64,000 nucleotides of DNA, taken from positions 5,952,001 through 6,016,000 of the forward strand of contig NC_063013.1 in the NCBI RefSeq assembly GCF_020509005.1, in the 5' to 3' direction. Shown piece after piece: positions 42,050-55,145 of the stretch. The translations under genes were made by a program, and so were the position numbers. The notes beneath the pieces were generated by a model. That model made no database searches, was not told the DNA's origin, and was given only the letters and a program-made list of their open reading frames with translations. The first letter of the stretch is position 1. Each line of letters starts with the position of its first letter. This DNA comes from Fulvia fulva (Eukaryota; Ascomycota; Dothideomycetes; Mycosphaerellales; Mycosphaerellaceae).

Positions 42050-43709
42050 ATGTTCGGTCGCAAACAGGCCGAAGCTACCGAGCATGGCTTCCAATCACCT
42101 GACCACGAGCACGATGTTCGTATCGGAAGGGAGGATATCGATCCGGACAGTGGCGTCAAGCGAGGGTTGAAGAATCGACATCTTTCCATGATGGCGTTGG
42201 CTGGTATCATTGGTCCTGGATTACTGGTCGGATCTGGCTCCGCGCTGCAAAATGGAGGTCCTGCTTCATTGATTATCGGGTTTGGAGTGATTGGCATTAT
42301 CGCGTTCAGTATCATGCAGTCTTTGGGTGAGTCACGACCCTATACCCTGGTAATGGATCTTTTGTTGGGCTGGCCGAAAGAATGGTTGATAGAGGCTTTG
42401 CCGTGGCGGTTGGCTGGAACTACTTTATCATCTGGGCAGCCGTGCTAGCCAACGAGTATAATGTGATATCGTCCATCTTCGTCTTCTGGAGCGACAGGGT
42501 GCCTATCTGGGGATACTTCTTGATTTTCTGGTTTGCCTTCATGGCCTTTCAGCTGATAGGTGTCGAAGCATTTGGCGAGGCAGAGTTTTGGTTAGCGCTT
42601 GTGAAGTTGCTTGGACTCACCGCGTACTTTATCTTTGCCATCATCTACGCAAGTGGCGGCCTTATTGGACAGGATGGTGCTCTTGTTTCCCGCTACTGGA
42701 ACGATCCAGGGCCTTGGAACGGTAATGGCTTTCGTGGAGTCGCAGCAGTCTTTGTTTTCTGCTCGACGTTCTACGCTGGTGTCGAATGTGTGGCAGTAGC
42801 AGCCACAGAGACCAGGAACCCAGGTGTCGCTGTTCCTCAGGCCATCAGACAGGTCTTCTGGCGGATCATCTTCATCTACATGAGGTCCGCGTTCTTCTTC
42901 GGTCTGACTTGCCCTGCCAACGCGGATCAACTTGTCGAAGGCGGCAGTCGTTCTCTCCAGAGTCCTATGACAGTCGCGATACAGATCGCAGGCTGGCAAG
43001 GTGGAGTGCATCTGGTGAGTATCACTCTGCCGAACCGAACGCCTCGTGCTGACATGGGCAGATCAACGCTTTCATCTTCATCACATGACTCAGTGCAGTC
43101 AACAGCTCCATCTACATCGGCTCGCGGACTGTGCTCTACATGGCACAAGGCGGGCAAGCGCCACGCTTCCTTGGCTGGACGAACAGAAGAGGCGTCCCTG
43201 TCTTTGCGCTTGTCTTGACGAACGCATTCGGCGCCCTCGCTATGATGAACGTTAGCACCGGCGCTGCGAAAGCTTACACCTACATCGTGAACCTGAGTGG
43301 TGTTTCGACGTTTCTCGTATGGGGTTCTATCTCGTTCATCCACATACGGTTCAGGACGGCGTGGCACAAGCAAGGGCGATCATCTGACGACCTGCCATAC
43401 AAATCGCTACTCTATCCTTGGAACGCCTACTTTGGCTTGGGTGCCAACATGTTTCTGGCGCTTGTACAGGGTTGGACGACCTTGTCGCCATTCACAGCTG
43501 GAACTTTTGTGGATGCATACATTCTGTTGCCGTTGTTCCCTATTATCTGGTTCGTATTCAAGTTGATCAACAAGACGCACTTTTGGAGATCATGGGAGAT
43601 CGACCTGGATTCTGGACAACGCGTGGATCTGGATAAGAAGAAGTCGGACTTCGATGATCGCAGTGGGAGACGTCTAAACTGGTGGCAGAGAGTCTTGAAG
43701 AGCTTCTGA
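42050..43709 (+). pseudogene. Amino-acid permease pseudogene (APC superfamily, Gap1/Dip5-like)
   Basis: The frame starts at an ATG with a hydrophilic N-terminus, then GLKNRHLSMMALAGIIGPGL, the first-helix signature of fungal amino-acid permeases. After GE (42,331) the reading continues in another frame with TTLYPGNGSFVGLAERMVDR, so one base is missing at about 42,332-42,333. A 47-nt intron (43,015-43,061) joins GGVHL to INAFIFIT. A TGA at 43,086-43,088 then interrupts the helix before LSAVNSSIYIGSRTVLYMAQ. The rest is good to the end (YKSLLYPWNAYFGLGANMF, SWEIDLDSGQRVDLD). Two independent lesions in conserved helices argue for a recent pseudogene rather than two sequencing errors. When intact, such proteins import amino acids at the plasma membrane. 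Confidence 0.8.
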
Positions 43710-43777
43710 GAAGACTTAATGTAACCCCCAATGTTCTTCTATGCAATGCCATCTCACCCTAGGTGATCTTCGCGAGC

Positions 43778-44036
43778 CTAGAAACTGCGGTTACCACCAC
43801 CGGTTGATGTTCCTGCCATGATCCGCTGGCCGTCTGGCATGACAATGTCCCCATCCACTTCCTTCTTTGTCCAGAAAGACTTGACAGGCCATGCGTTTAG
43901 GAGCCCATTGCCACAGCTGTTGTACATGTACCGACATCGATCCCAAGACTGCACACCCTTGAGACGATAGTATCGAGCGCTGCAGCTACAGCTTACATGC
44001 TCGACCTCGACTAAGTCGCCCGTGTTGTTTCTTAGA
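43778..44036 (-). pseudogene. Cys-rich protein gene fragment cut off by repeats
   Basis: An 86-codon open stretch without a start codon runs from the repeat border to a TAG at 43,778. It encodes VEVEHVSCSCSARYYRLKGV, then SWDRCRYMYNSCGNGLL and AWPVKSFWTKKEVDGDIVMP, a compact domain with five cysteines followed by a Gly/Thr/Ser tail. Codon use is normal and shows no RIP. To the right (from about 44,040) the sequence turns at once into RIP-type DNA, so the 5' part of the gene is missing. It could be the last exon of a small secreted protein gene. The family is not recognised. Confidence 0.55.
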
Positions 44037-44039
44037 AGT

Positions 44040-44459
44040 AGGGCCTAGCTTAGCGATATATATAGCGACACTTTTAATTAGTCAAAACTAATCCTACGTA
44101 GAGCCTATAAGTAGTTAGCCTCTCGCGCTAATACCGGGCCTACCTATCTATCTACTACACTACGATACTATATATATACCTAAGGCTAGCGATAGCGATA
44201 GCGATACTAATACCGATACCAATAGCGATAGTACGATAGTAAGTATATACTGAATACCTAGCGCTAGCGCCGTAGGTAGGGGGGAGTCTAGGGGGTCTCC
44301 CCTAGAAATAAAGAGATAGGTCTAGATATAACGTTATAGGTAGGAAATAGATTACGCCTAAGCCGGACGAAGAACTATAACTACTAGTAGTAGACCGCGC
44401 CGGATAAAGTAGAAGTAGATATAGAGTAGCTAGACGCGATAGATATATATATATATAAT
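44040..44459. repeat. RIP-mutated repeat DNA, unassigned
   Basis: The sequence shows the full RIP signature and contains hexanucleotide-like runs (gcgatagcgatagcgatac). I could not assign it to a transposon family. It starts abruptly next to the truncated Cys-rich gene. Confidence 0.6.
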
Positions 44460-45480
44460 AGAGGTCGACGACGAGAATTACCTATACGTAGTATCGGCTA
44501 CGAACCTCTCGTCTTACTACGAGAGAGCTAAGTATTCTTACGCTAGAGCGTCGTAGGCGCGACGGGCGCGTAACGTAGACAAAGCCGCGGCGAATAGAGG
44601 ACTACTAGTAAAACGGGTATATAAACTATCCGACGAGCGTGTACTCGTGTCGGGAGCGAGTCCCTCTTCTTTCTACGTATAAGAAGGGCGCGGAACCGTG
44701 GCCTATACGCTCGATAGGACACCTCTAGTATAAGTACAGAATTTTCACCTCCGGAGACCGTAAACCGAGCGGGCTAAGCGACGAATATTAGACGAGCGGA
44801 CTATAGAATAATAACTAAGCGGACTATACGACGGCGTCGAGCGGACTACGAAACAATCTAGTGTTTACTAGCGGGTAATACGGTAGATAGGTAGATACGC
44901 GACGAAGCCTATAAGGGCCTATTAAATACCCGGTATAGGAACGAGAGTTTTGCCTAAGGTACTACCTATCCTACTACATAACGTACCTAGTCTAGTATAG
45001 TAGATTATAACAAGGAAAAGACGATAGCCTAAGTAAGGAAAAGACGGCTATTAGGACGGGGAAAAGACGTATAATATAAGTAGATTAGTTCTATAATCGG
45101 GGAGGATCGAGGATAGGGTAATAAGGAACTTTATATTAGTTAGTAGGTAGAAACGTAAGGAGTACGCTACCCGGCGTAGAGTATGCCCCGAGCAAACCTA
45201 CGAGGTATAGACGGCCGCTTTCTAGAGATAGGCTACGGTAACGCTAAGGTCGTTAAAACCTAGAGCGTAGTATATACTAGTAGCGACGGCTAATACTATC
45301 TATATAGCCCGAGAGGACGGATACGTATATCGGTCAATAGAGAGTACTAAAGGGCTTAGGTCTATAGAGGTAGATATTAGCTTAAGGAGTAAATAGGGAG
45401 GGAGAGCGTAGAGGAAAGCTTTTACTCCGAGCTAACCTCTCGAAACGAGGCTATATATAACGGTTTATAATCGTGTTAAT
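44460..45480 (+). mobile_element. Fragment of LINE family A, inverted relative to the left copy
   Basis: This segment matches about 3,000-4,080 in reverse complement over roughly 1 kb, including the shared run ctctcgtcttactacgagag and the region around gcgtagagtatgccccgagc. In the left copy this is the ORF1/5' part of the minus-strand LINE. It has no open frame and shows heavy RIP. Confidence 0.65.
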
Positions 45481-48400
45481 ATAAAGTAGCTAGGTACGTA
45501 GGAAAGAGGAGCGCGAGGTACGCCGAGGTTATATATAGCCGAGGCGCGCTAGTGATACGCGGTCACGTGACCTATATACTAGCTGACTATTTACTAGGCC
45601 TAGGGCCGTAATACTACCCCCCCTTCAAAATCGCGCTTAGTCCCTTAAGCTCGTATCATCGCTACTACGAAAGTAGTGTTATCCTCTATATCGTCATTTC
45701 TATTACTTCTATTATCTATTCTATCCGCTATCGTGTCGTCGTTACTACCTCGGCCGGTATTATCGTATCCTCCGCGGTAGCTAACCTAGCCTATATAAGT
45801 CGTGATTTCGTGCTTACCGTAGCGATTTACGAACTCCGCGAAAGAGTCCGTTATAGCTTCTATTACTTATATTAAGGAAGAGCTATAGTACCTATTACTA
45901 ACTAATGTTAGCGGTGTAGCTATAGTTACTAAGTTAAGGGAAGATTACTATTCGCGTTAACGCTTATCTTATACTTACCTACCGTCGGTTATCTTACTTA
46001 AAGTAGCCGCCTACGGGTCTTTACTTATACTAGTCTTAGGCTCGTAGCTCTTAACCGGTAGTAGAGCTATAGGCACCTACGTGATTAGTATACGTAGTCC
46101 TCCTATAGTTACTAGGTTAGACGTAGCTATTAACGAAGCGTTTATAGTATCGCTAATTATAACGTCTTCGGGTATATCCTCGTTTAGAATCTACCCTAGT
46201 AGTAGTATAAAGCCGGCTAGCCTATCCTTCGTAGGATAGTTATAGTAGAAGTCCGCGATAGAGGCGGCGGTAGTATCTATTAACTCCTTAGTAGGCTCCT
46301 AAGTAGGCTTACTATAACTAATCTATTATACTAGATACTCGTATCGTCTCTCCTTCCTTCTACTACGTAGCGCTAGTCTTAGCGGTAGTATACTCTTTAT
46401 ATCTAGTATCGTATCTAGTAACTAATACGTACTTATATCGCTATTATCGTCTTCTACCTCTATAGGCGCTAGTAGTAGTTATACTTAGCCTAGTATCGGT
46501 TTGTATACCGGTATTAGTAGGTTAGCGTAGAAGCCGTTATATAAGTTACTTAGCGATCGCGGTAAATCTAGGCGATACGTATTATATAGTAGTACTTTAG
46601 TAATCGTATAAGGTCCGGTATAGCGTGTTAAGAACATATAGGCCGTAGGACAAGCATGTAGGTATAGGTGTGTTATATAACTAGATCACGTAATTAGGGT
46701 TTACTAGCCTATAGGCTAGTAAACATCCGGACACCTAGTATCTACCTACACTAACACTAGCGATACTATATATAGATATACGCTATCCTATTAGGTCCTT
46801 CTTCGTCTTTTATATAATCCGCCGTCTTCTACTACTACGTAACTCGTACCTATTTAATATAGCGGTAGTTAAGTTTCTTTAACGGGCTCTTAGTACGCTA
46901 GTTACGAGTACTAAGGTGTACTATATTACCTACTTCGTATCGTAGTACGATCGTACGGTGTTTATTTGCGTACTCGGCTTACGACGCTTATACTATCTCT
47001 ATCGAGTCTCTTAGTTTATAGCGAAGCTCTTTTATACGCTATACGAAGGCATTTACTAATTCCGCGTCTAGGCGTTTTTTATATAGGAGTAGCTATATAG
47101 GCAGGTTGAGCTCTACATCCGCGTATCTCGGATTTTTACTAATATTAGCTATAAAGGGGCTTATACTAGTCGTTTTAGAGACATAGTTGTTAGCTATAAA
47201 TTCTATAAGCGGTAACTAGTCCGGCTAGTCATCTTATATATAGCTAATGAATACTCGTAGATATTGCTCTATTATCTTATTCGTATTCTCGCTCTGTCTA
47301 TCGGTCTTAGGATGATACCCGGTAGAGATCTTACGCTTGATCTATAGTAGTTTATAAAGACGTCCCTAAAAGGCTAAAATCTATTAAGGTCCGCGGTCCG
47401 ATATAATCGTCTTTAGTAATCTATAGCGTAAGAAGATGTGCTTAATATAGACGTAGGCGATATATTTAGCTATTATTTCGAGAACTAGAATATAGTAGCG
47501 CTCCTTACCTAGTCTATTAGTTACCGTAAGCGCATTCTCGTACTATTGACCGTCGGCCGTACACTTCGCTCTAGGCAAGTCGATAACGAAGTCTATAGCG
47601 ACATTATCCTAAGTATCGAAGGGGATAGGTAGTAGGGCTAAAAGTCCGTACTATAGTTCGTTAATACTACGGCTATTACGATATGTCCGGTAGGCGCGTA
47701 CGAAAGATCTAATAAAACGGGTTATCCTTAGCTATATATAATATCGTAACACGAGCCTACTCGTAGTAGTCTTACCTAGGTGTCCGGCTACCGGTATATT
47801 GTAAAAGGCTTTGACTATACGTATATAGATAGTGTTCTCCTTATCCTCTATAGGTAGAACGAAGAGGCTATACCCGCTATATCTGTTTTTAATGTATATT
47901 ATACTATCGACTAGCATTACGTACTTATCGTCTATCTTGTTCTTTCGGAGTAGTTTCACTAGTTCTCCTACCGCCAGTTAGGTAGTAGCTTCGACTACGT
48001 TATCTTGTTTATATAACTTGCTAATATCTACTACTAGGGCTTCGTCTATAACTACTCCTTCTACTTCGGATACGGATAGTCTTAGGATCTAGCTTACGCT
48101 AACCGATAGGAAGTGTTCTAGTTTTAGTAGTACCCTATCCTATTAAGTATAACGCGGATCTGACTTATTATATAAGATAGCGTCTTAGGAACGTCGAGTA
48201 AGGCTATCTAGCTTCGCTCCTTATACTCCTAGTCGGTATACGATCTTAAAGAAGAACTGTAATAAGAACTCGGCCTACCTAGCTTAGCGTCTATTTAGCT
48301 ACTTAGATGTCATAAAGTATTCTAAGTTCTTATAGTCGCTATAGACGAGTATAGGGTAGCCGCTTAGGTCGGTAAAGTTCTCGAAGTCTAGTTTATCGAT

Positions 48401-50622
48401 GTCGCCGGCTATTAGCTCTAGCTTCTATTCCTTAAACGCCTTAACGATTACGAGTAACTCCTTATCGTAGATGTCGTAGTTACACTCCTACGGGCCTATC
48501 TTTTTCGATAGGTATACGATAGGGCGGAGGATATTGTCCTCGTTATATTACGATAGGACTACTACGGTTATAAAGTCGCTTACGTTAGTCTCTAAGACGG
48601 TACGTCTTCCGGGGGTAAACATCGCTAGTACTATTCCCTTAGCGTCGGTAAATGCTTACTTTAGTCCTTCGAACGTATTCTAATATTCGTTTGTCTGGTA
48701 CTAGGGATTGTCCTTCTTAGTTAGCTTTGCTATAGGCAGAACTATCTTGCTATAGTCCTTAATAAAGCGTCGATAGAAGCCTAAGAATCTATTAAACGTA
48801 AGGATATCTTTTACGTTAGTAGGAGTCCCCTATTTACGTATCGCTTATACCTTAGCTAGGTCTATTAATACGCTATCCTTACCGATAATTAATCCGAGGT
48901 ACTTAGTAGACTAAGTATAGAACTCGTATTTAGAGATATCGAGCTAAAGGCCCGCCTTACCGTATTTACGGAGCACCTTCTTTATATACTCGATATGTTC
49001 TTCGAGCGTGTCGCTAAAGATTAGGATGTCGTCGAGGTACGCGGACGTAAAGTCGTCGAGGAACTCTCTTAGGGTATCGTTAATATACGATTGAAATATC
49101 CCGGGTACATTATATAGTCTAAACGGTATTACTAAGTACTCGAACTGGCTATACCGTATCGTAAACGCCGTAAGCCATTCCGACCCTTCCGCTATACGTA
49201 TACGGTTAAAGGCGGCGATAATATCTAGCTTAGTAAAGTACTTCTTCCCTATAATACGGTTAAGTATGTCCTACATTAAGGGTATAGGATACCTAGATTT
49301 TATCGTACGTTCGTTTACCTATCTATAGTCAATATAAACTCTAAGTCCTCCGCTAGGTTTCTTAACGATAAGTATAGGTAAAGATACGTCTGCCCTTCCT
49401 TCGTATCTACGGATGCCCTTCTAGGCCAATTGTTCTTAGACCTAATAAGCTATTACCTCGTCCTCTTAGTTTGATATACGGTAAGGTCGGCTAAAGGGCG
49501 GAGTCACGCTAGGCTTTAGTTTAATCTTATAGTCGATACCTAGCCTATACGGTAGAAGCTCCTTCGTATCTTACTTAGAAAAGACGTATATAAACTCGTA
49601 ATAGATAGGTAGGAGGTGATCCTTCGGATCGATTGTCTCCTCCTTTTTCTTTATAAACTTGTTAATATTAGACTATACGTATATCTTATAAGCGGACAGT
49701 GTCGGGCTAGTACGCTACGCTACTAGTACGAACGCCGCTACTCGAGTATCTAGTCGTTCGATAGTCTTGTTATCGGATAGTATCCTATAGCTAGTATCGG
49801 GCCTATATACTACTACCTTACGTATATTTAGAGTACTTATAGTATAAGCTATTAAAGGGTCCGTTACGCGGAGATCCCCTAGTGACTATTATTCGTTCTT
49901 ATCGTAAATAAATATTATATATACTTTAGCTCCCTTTTGCCTAGCTATTCTATTAATAGCCGCTTCGCTAACTTCCTAGATATCGATATCCGGTAGTATT
50001 GGTACGGGCGGCGTCTCGGTCGATGTCTCGGACTTAGGTCGTTACTTTATAATTACGTCGGAAGTTATAGTCTAGACTAGATCTCCTTTATCGTCTTCTT
50101 TAACGGTAGCTTAATATAGTAATCGGGTCTTTAGAGCTACTTCGAAGCTTTGCTTAGTAATTATAGGCTCCTACTTATCGTTAACACTCTATACCTAGAC
50201 TAGCTTACCGCTCTATAGGTAATATTCCTTATAGTACTCCGAGTCGAGGGTTATTATACTAGAGGCAAAGTAGATACCTAGCTAATATTTATCGTGCTAA
50301 GGTCTACCTAGTACTATATCGTATTCTAGATAAGTAACCTAGAACGTTCTCGTTTTTCTATAGCTATTACTAAGCGTGAATTCTATAGTTATACGGTGTT
50401 CGATCATTTCCGTAGCTATAGACCTATTAGCTAATCCGAGTGCTAATAGGTTATTAAGCTTAGTTAAGGGTAGGTTGTGTTTACGCGTATAAGAAGAGTC
50501 AATATAATCTAAGTTAGTACTATTATTAAGGAAAGTCAATGTATATTGCCTATTAGCTACGCCCGGTATTACTAGGTATAAGCTAATAACTAGGTTATAT
50601 TCTATTTCTACTATCCTAAGAA
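45481..50622 (-). mobile_element. RIP-mutated Ty3/gypsy relic
   Basis: On the minus strand the order of a gypsy pol is preserved under many stops. A protease remnant lies near 50,400-50,530 (LNNSTNLDYIDSSYTRKHN, where families have a DSG/DTG active site). Reverse transcriptase lies near 49,000-49,500 with a catalytic block spelling [11 protein letters not shown] near 49,030. RNase H lies near 48,560-48,610 (LETNVSDFITVVVLS), and integrase at about 47,000-47,900. A polypurine tract (seven Gs on the minus strand) at 45,617-45,623 marks the start of a 3' LTR to its left. The 5' part is interrupted at about 50,622 by the LINE insertion. Confidence 0.78.
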
Positions 50623-53600
50623 TATATAGATAGATAGATTTGTCATTCCCCTGTTCTAGGACCCTATCCGGCCTATATAGGTATATATCTATTGTTATAT
50701 ACAAAGGGAAACCCGAATAGGTAAAAACCCTTCCCGCCCCCGACTACTCCTTATCTAGATTAGCTTCCCCTCTGAACGTTCGTAGTCTATATCACTACCC
50801 CGTTAGCCCCCGCTCCTAGCCGGTCTCGTCGCGCTACGTCGTGTCCTCTCTTCCTATACTACTCCTACTAGGCGGTACTGTTCTAGCCAGCCCTTCTTAA
50901 GTATCTAGTTCGTAATACGCCGTAGGCCCTTAACGCTATTAAGAAGTGCCCTAATCGTCCGGTTCCTCGCCTTTACTATCTACTCCCCCCTTCCTAGCGA
51001 CTACCTCGGACAGACGAGGAGTACGTACCGTACGTTCTAGGAGCGATAGCCGTAGGGGCAGCTAGTATTCGTGTATCCTAGAACCTTCCTCTATAATAGG
51101 TACCCCTAGAGGCCGATATGTTCGCTTCGTAGTTAGGTTACTATACTACTCTATACCCTCGTAAGGCGGTAGTAGATAAGCTTCGGGGGGTACTTAACCG
51201 CGGATTTTGTAGCTAACTATTCCTTAGGTTATCCCGCTAGCTAAGGGCGTCCACTATACCCTACAACCTAGTTGTTCTACCTCTCTTTCTATAGTTACTC
51301 TATAAATAATTTCTTACCTTCCTATTATATTACTAGCTATTCGTCCCTTACCCGGTAGTCCGGCTCGTTTCCGGGTCGAATGCCCTTATACGCTAGTACT
51401 AATTCGCGGGCCCTTACGACTATACTAGCGATGACCTTCTATACTAGATACTATGCCGACTTACCTAAGTAGGAGGTCCGTAGTCCCTAGATATATAGGT
51501 CGATTAGCGGTATAGCGGTCTCGTACTTAAGTATCCTCGTTAGTATCGACTTATATACCCCGGTGACCTTCCTTAGGCATTAGTTTTAGATCTTCGCTAG
51601 CGGCGCGACGAGTCCCTTCGATAGGCAGGCCCTCTCGCCTAAGGACTATACTTAGCTACTATAATTAAGGACTAGCCGTATAATAGCCGTATATAGAAGT
51701 CGTAACTACCGGAAGTCCGCCCCCTATATAGACGTAGTAAGCCTCTAGTATAATGCTATATTCTGTTTAGCTTTCCGTAATATTGCTTATACGTACTTCC
51801 TCTACCGTAGCGCCGGGTCCACCTATAGTCCGAGGATCCTAAGCTAATTTGCCGGGTTAGTCGTGTGCCCCTATATATAGATAGAAGCTTATATATTGTA
51901 GAACCGTGGCCGGCGCGTAAAGTGTATTAGATTGTACTTTTCTAGGGTAAACCGAGCCCCGTACCTCCTAGCCTAGTCCTCGTAGATCTTGTGCTTCTCT
52001 TCTAGTAGCCTATAGTTCTCCTTAGTCGAGGAAGACTACGCTAGGATGTTCGTATCGTCTACGAAGCCGCTAGTAGCGGTGTTCTAGGATTCTAGGGCTA
52101 GGAGTAGCGTCGCTATAAAGAAGAGGAATAGAATAGGTACTAGCGTTAAGCCTTATAAGATTCTAGTATAGACTACTTAAAATAGGCTTCTATACTAGCC
52201 GACTAGGATCGACGTACTACGGTTTTGGAGGTAGGACCGTACGAAGTTAATAAGCTACTTAGGGAGTCCTTTCGACCTTAGGATATAGAGTAGCCGCGGG
52301 TATAACACGTAGTCGAAGGCTCCCGATATGTCTAGGCTAAGTAAGGAAGCCACCTTATCCCTATTCTTATACTAGATAGTCTTTACCTAAGAGGTGATAA
52401 GTTCTATCGCGGATAGCGTCGATCGCTATAGGCGCGTACCTATCTAGGTGTCCGGGAGTAGGGAGTGTTCCTCTACCGCCTCGGAGAGTCTCGTTATAAC
52501 TAGCTTCTTAAGCGCCTTCCTAAGAGTATTAAGGAGCGCAATTAGGCGGTACGACTTCACCTACGTATAGTCTTCCTTCTACGGCTTACGTAGGACTACT
52601 GTCGTCGATTGTTTAAAAGCTATCGGGTAGTATTTGGTCTGTAGGTAGGCGTTAAAGATCGCTATAACTACTAGGGCTAGTTAATCTCTATACTTCTTTA
52701 GTAGCTCGTTTAGGATCCTATCCGGCCCCGGGGCTTTCTTCGCCGGTAACTTCCTTAGTATAGCGGCAACTTCTCCCTCGGACACCTCCTATTAGACCGC
52801 GATACTAGGGGCTAGGGGAGTAGAGCTATTTATATCGCTTAGATTAGCCTCGACTAGAGGCGGGAAGAACTTGCTAGCTAGTAGACGCGCCTTAGCCTCG
52901 GGGTCGCTAACCGGGCTACTAGGCGATTATAGCGCTAGGATAGAGAAGGAGGGGCCCTATATAGGGTCCTATCGGGCCTATTTCGCTAGCTTCTATATCC
53001 TCTCTAGCTTGCCGGCGATTTCTTCTACTATAGCCCTCTAGCCGACTGCTTTCTCCCCCCGTATTATAGCTTTCTTCTATTAGTATGCCTCCCTATATAC
53101 GTTCTAGGCCTCCTCGCTATAGCTGCTCGTCTATACCCGGCGGGCTCTCCTTACTTCTCTTACTACCGTAGTGTACTCCGGCGTCTAGTATAGTTTAGAC
53201 TATATCGTTAGTTAGGTAAGCGGAACGTTAGATTCCCTCGCCGTAGCTAGTAGAGTACGTAGCGTCCCGTACGCCCTAGGTTACGTATCCTTTATATCGT
53301 TCTCGGCCCTAGGGCGCTTATACCTAACCGCCGCTAGTTAGTTCCGGTATAGGCTAGCCTTACGGTCGCCGTAGAATCTTAGGGCGACGGTTCTATTTGT
53401 GATTGCCTTGTTTTTCGCTAGTTTCCGCTATAGGCATTCCGTACTATACGATAGGTAGTGCCCCGGACAGTTCGCGTACCGTCTCGTAGTCGATGTATAG
53501 TCCCTAGATATATAGTCTCCTATATAGTTCGAGCAGGCCTACTTATTTATACACGTGTAGGTTTAGTGTCTATACTGTTAGTATTTAAAGTATTAGAGGA

Positions 53601-54960
53601 CACGAAAGGATAAGGAGTACTTTTCTACTATCTTAAGGCTATATTACTAGACTAGGCCTTGTTCTATCGCTAGATCCGCCGCTTTCGCGTCTTATAGCTA
53701 TACTATTAGCGCCGAGGCCTTCTTGCCTTCTAGCCATTTCCTATAGAGCCAAGTCGCCTTCTAGATTAGAGAGTTAAGAGTGACCGGGTTGTCCTCTTAG
53801 AGAGCGTATAGGTGACCCTAGTTAGTTAGGTCAAACTCCTTAGGTATATCGTGGACTAGGATCGTAAATTGTTTCGTTAAGACCTTCGCTAATGCCGTAA
53901 CCTTAGATGCCCACTATAGCTATACCTCTAGGTACCTCCTAGTAGTAGTAGAGCTAGTATAGATCTATAGAGTGCCGTTAGACTATTAGTTCACTACGAC
54001 TACTCCTAGTTAGTTAATTCGTTAGGCGAGCTCCTTGTTCGATAGCTTCGTAACTTCGGCCTAGTCTTCCTTTACTATAATACGGATCGTAACTATATCG
54101 TACGTTAGGCGGGGGCCTAGTGTCAATACCGCGACCGATACCTAGCTATAGGGGTATTAATTCCGGGTGGCCTTAGTAATCGCCTAGGACGTCGTCCTTA
54201 TTTCTTATTACCCTCGGTAATACGATAGTATAAGCGCCGTACGTAGCTAAGTGATCATGACCTATAGAGACCGGTAAGGGAGCTGATCGTTAGTTTCTAT
54301 ACTTTTTACGTCCTCTATAAGTTGCTACTAGTTGTCTTAGGGGGGCTTCGCCTATAGGGCCGTAGGCGCCGTTAGTACCGTAGCCTATACTACTATTGCC
54401 TAGGAGTTACCTAATATAGCTAGGCACCTCCGCGGCGTTTAGAGCTAAAGAAATAGGGTAAAGAGAGCTTTAAGCTGTCTAGATTAAATGAGGTAGAACT
54501 CCCTTAGTCCTAGGGGTAATAGCGATATAGTTACGATCCGTATTATCCCTAAGAATATATAATAATAGCTTAAGTCCTTCTAGTAGAGGCTCTACTAGTA
54601 GTACTTCTCTTAATTCTTCGTATAACTGTTCTTGTTTATATCTACTTACTTCTACGCTTAAGTAGTAGACTACGTATTTCCCGCCGGTAATTCGACGACG
54701 TTAGTACCGCTAGCGTTAGTACCTAGACGTACCGGCATTTCGTACTCGAAGAGCTCGTAGGTACGCTACTATAAGCGGTAACCGGGCTTACGGTAGTTCT
54801 TATAGAGGCTCTCGCGTATATAGCGAGTGTTCTCGGCTTTGTCTAAGGTCTTACCGAGACTACTCTTAAAGGGCTTAGGACGGGTCGACTAGGCCTTACG
54901 AGGTAGCTTACCGGGAGCTACGCCTACTAGCTTATCGTCCTTATCCTTACCGTCCTTCTT
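50623..54960 (-). mobile_element. RIP-mutated Tad1-type LINE relic (copy C, longest)
   Basis: Read on the minus strand, this is a nearly continuous non-LTR reverse transcriptase interrupted by TAG/TAA codons. The blocks are KKAPGPDRILNELLKK near 52,700, YRLIALLNTLRKALKKLV near 52,510-52,570, SLDISGAFDYVLYPRLLYIL near 52,270-52,340, and GFVDDTNILA near 52,035-52,070. Its 3' end at about 50,625 has a GATA-type tail (plus strand) and interrupts the gypsy relic, so it inserted there. Copy B on the left of the island is a truncated relative in inverted orientation. The 5' end near 54,960 is an estimate. Confidence 0.8.
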
Positions 54961-55145
54961 ATTGTCCTTCTTATTATTCTTAGGCTTCTTATTACGGAGG
55001 GAGAGGCTGTCTAAGATCTTAAAGTCTTTATCGGCTTAATAAAGGTTATTATTAAGATGTAGTATCTTAAAGGGAGTCAATAATTAGGAAGTGATCTAGT
55101 AGCCTAAGGTATCTACGATAGCTTAGCTTATAGGGAGATACCTTC
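54961..55145. repeat. RIP-mutated flank carrying one copy of the target duplication
   Basis: A short RIP-type segment ends in CCTTC (55,141-55,145), the left copy of the five-base target duplication of the chromovirus. It may belong to the interrupted gypsy or LINE relic. Confidence 0.6.

Noticed and set aside
42382..43218. 278-codon frame read as a separate permease gene
   Set aside because: It is the middle part of the permease pseudogene, reached by a one-base frameshift; its right end runs through an intron.
44160..44240. Short repeats (gatagc/gatacc) considered as a CRISPR-like or satellite array
   Set aside because: Irregular short units in RIP-mutated DNA; no spacers and no regular period.
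47732..47959. 75-codon minus-strand frame in the RIP region
   Set aside because: It is a surviving open piece of the gypsy integrase region (HLGKTTTSRLVLRYY-like), not an independent gene.
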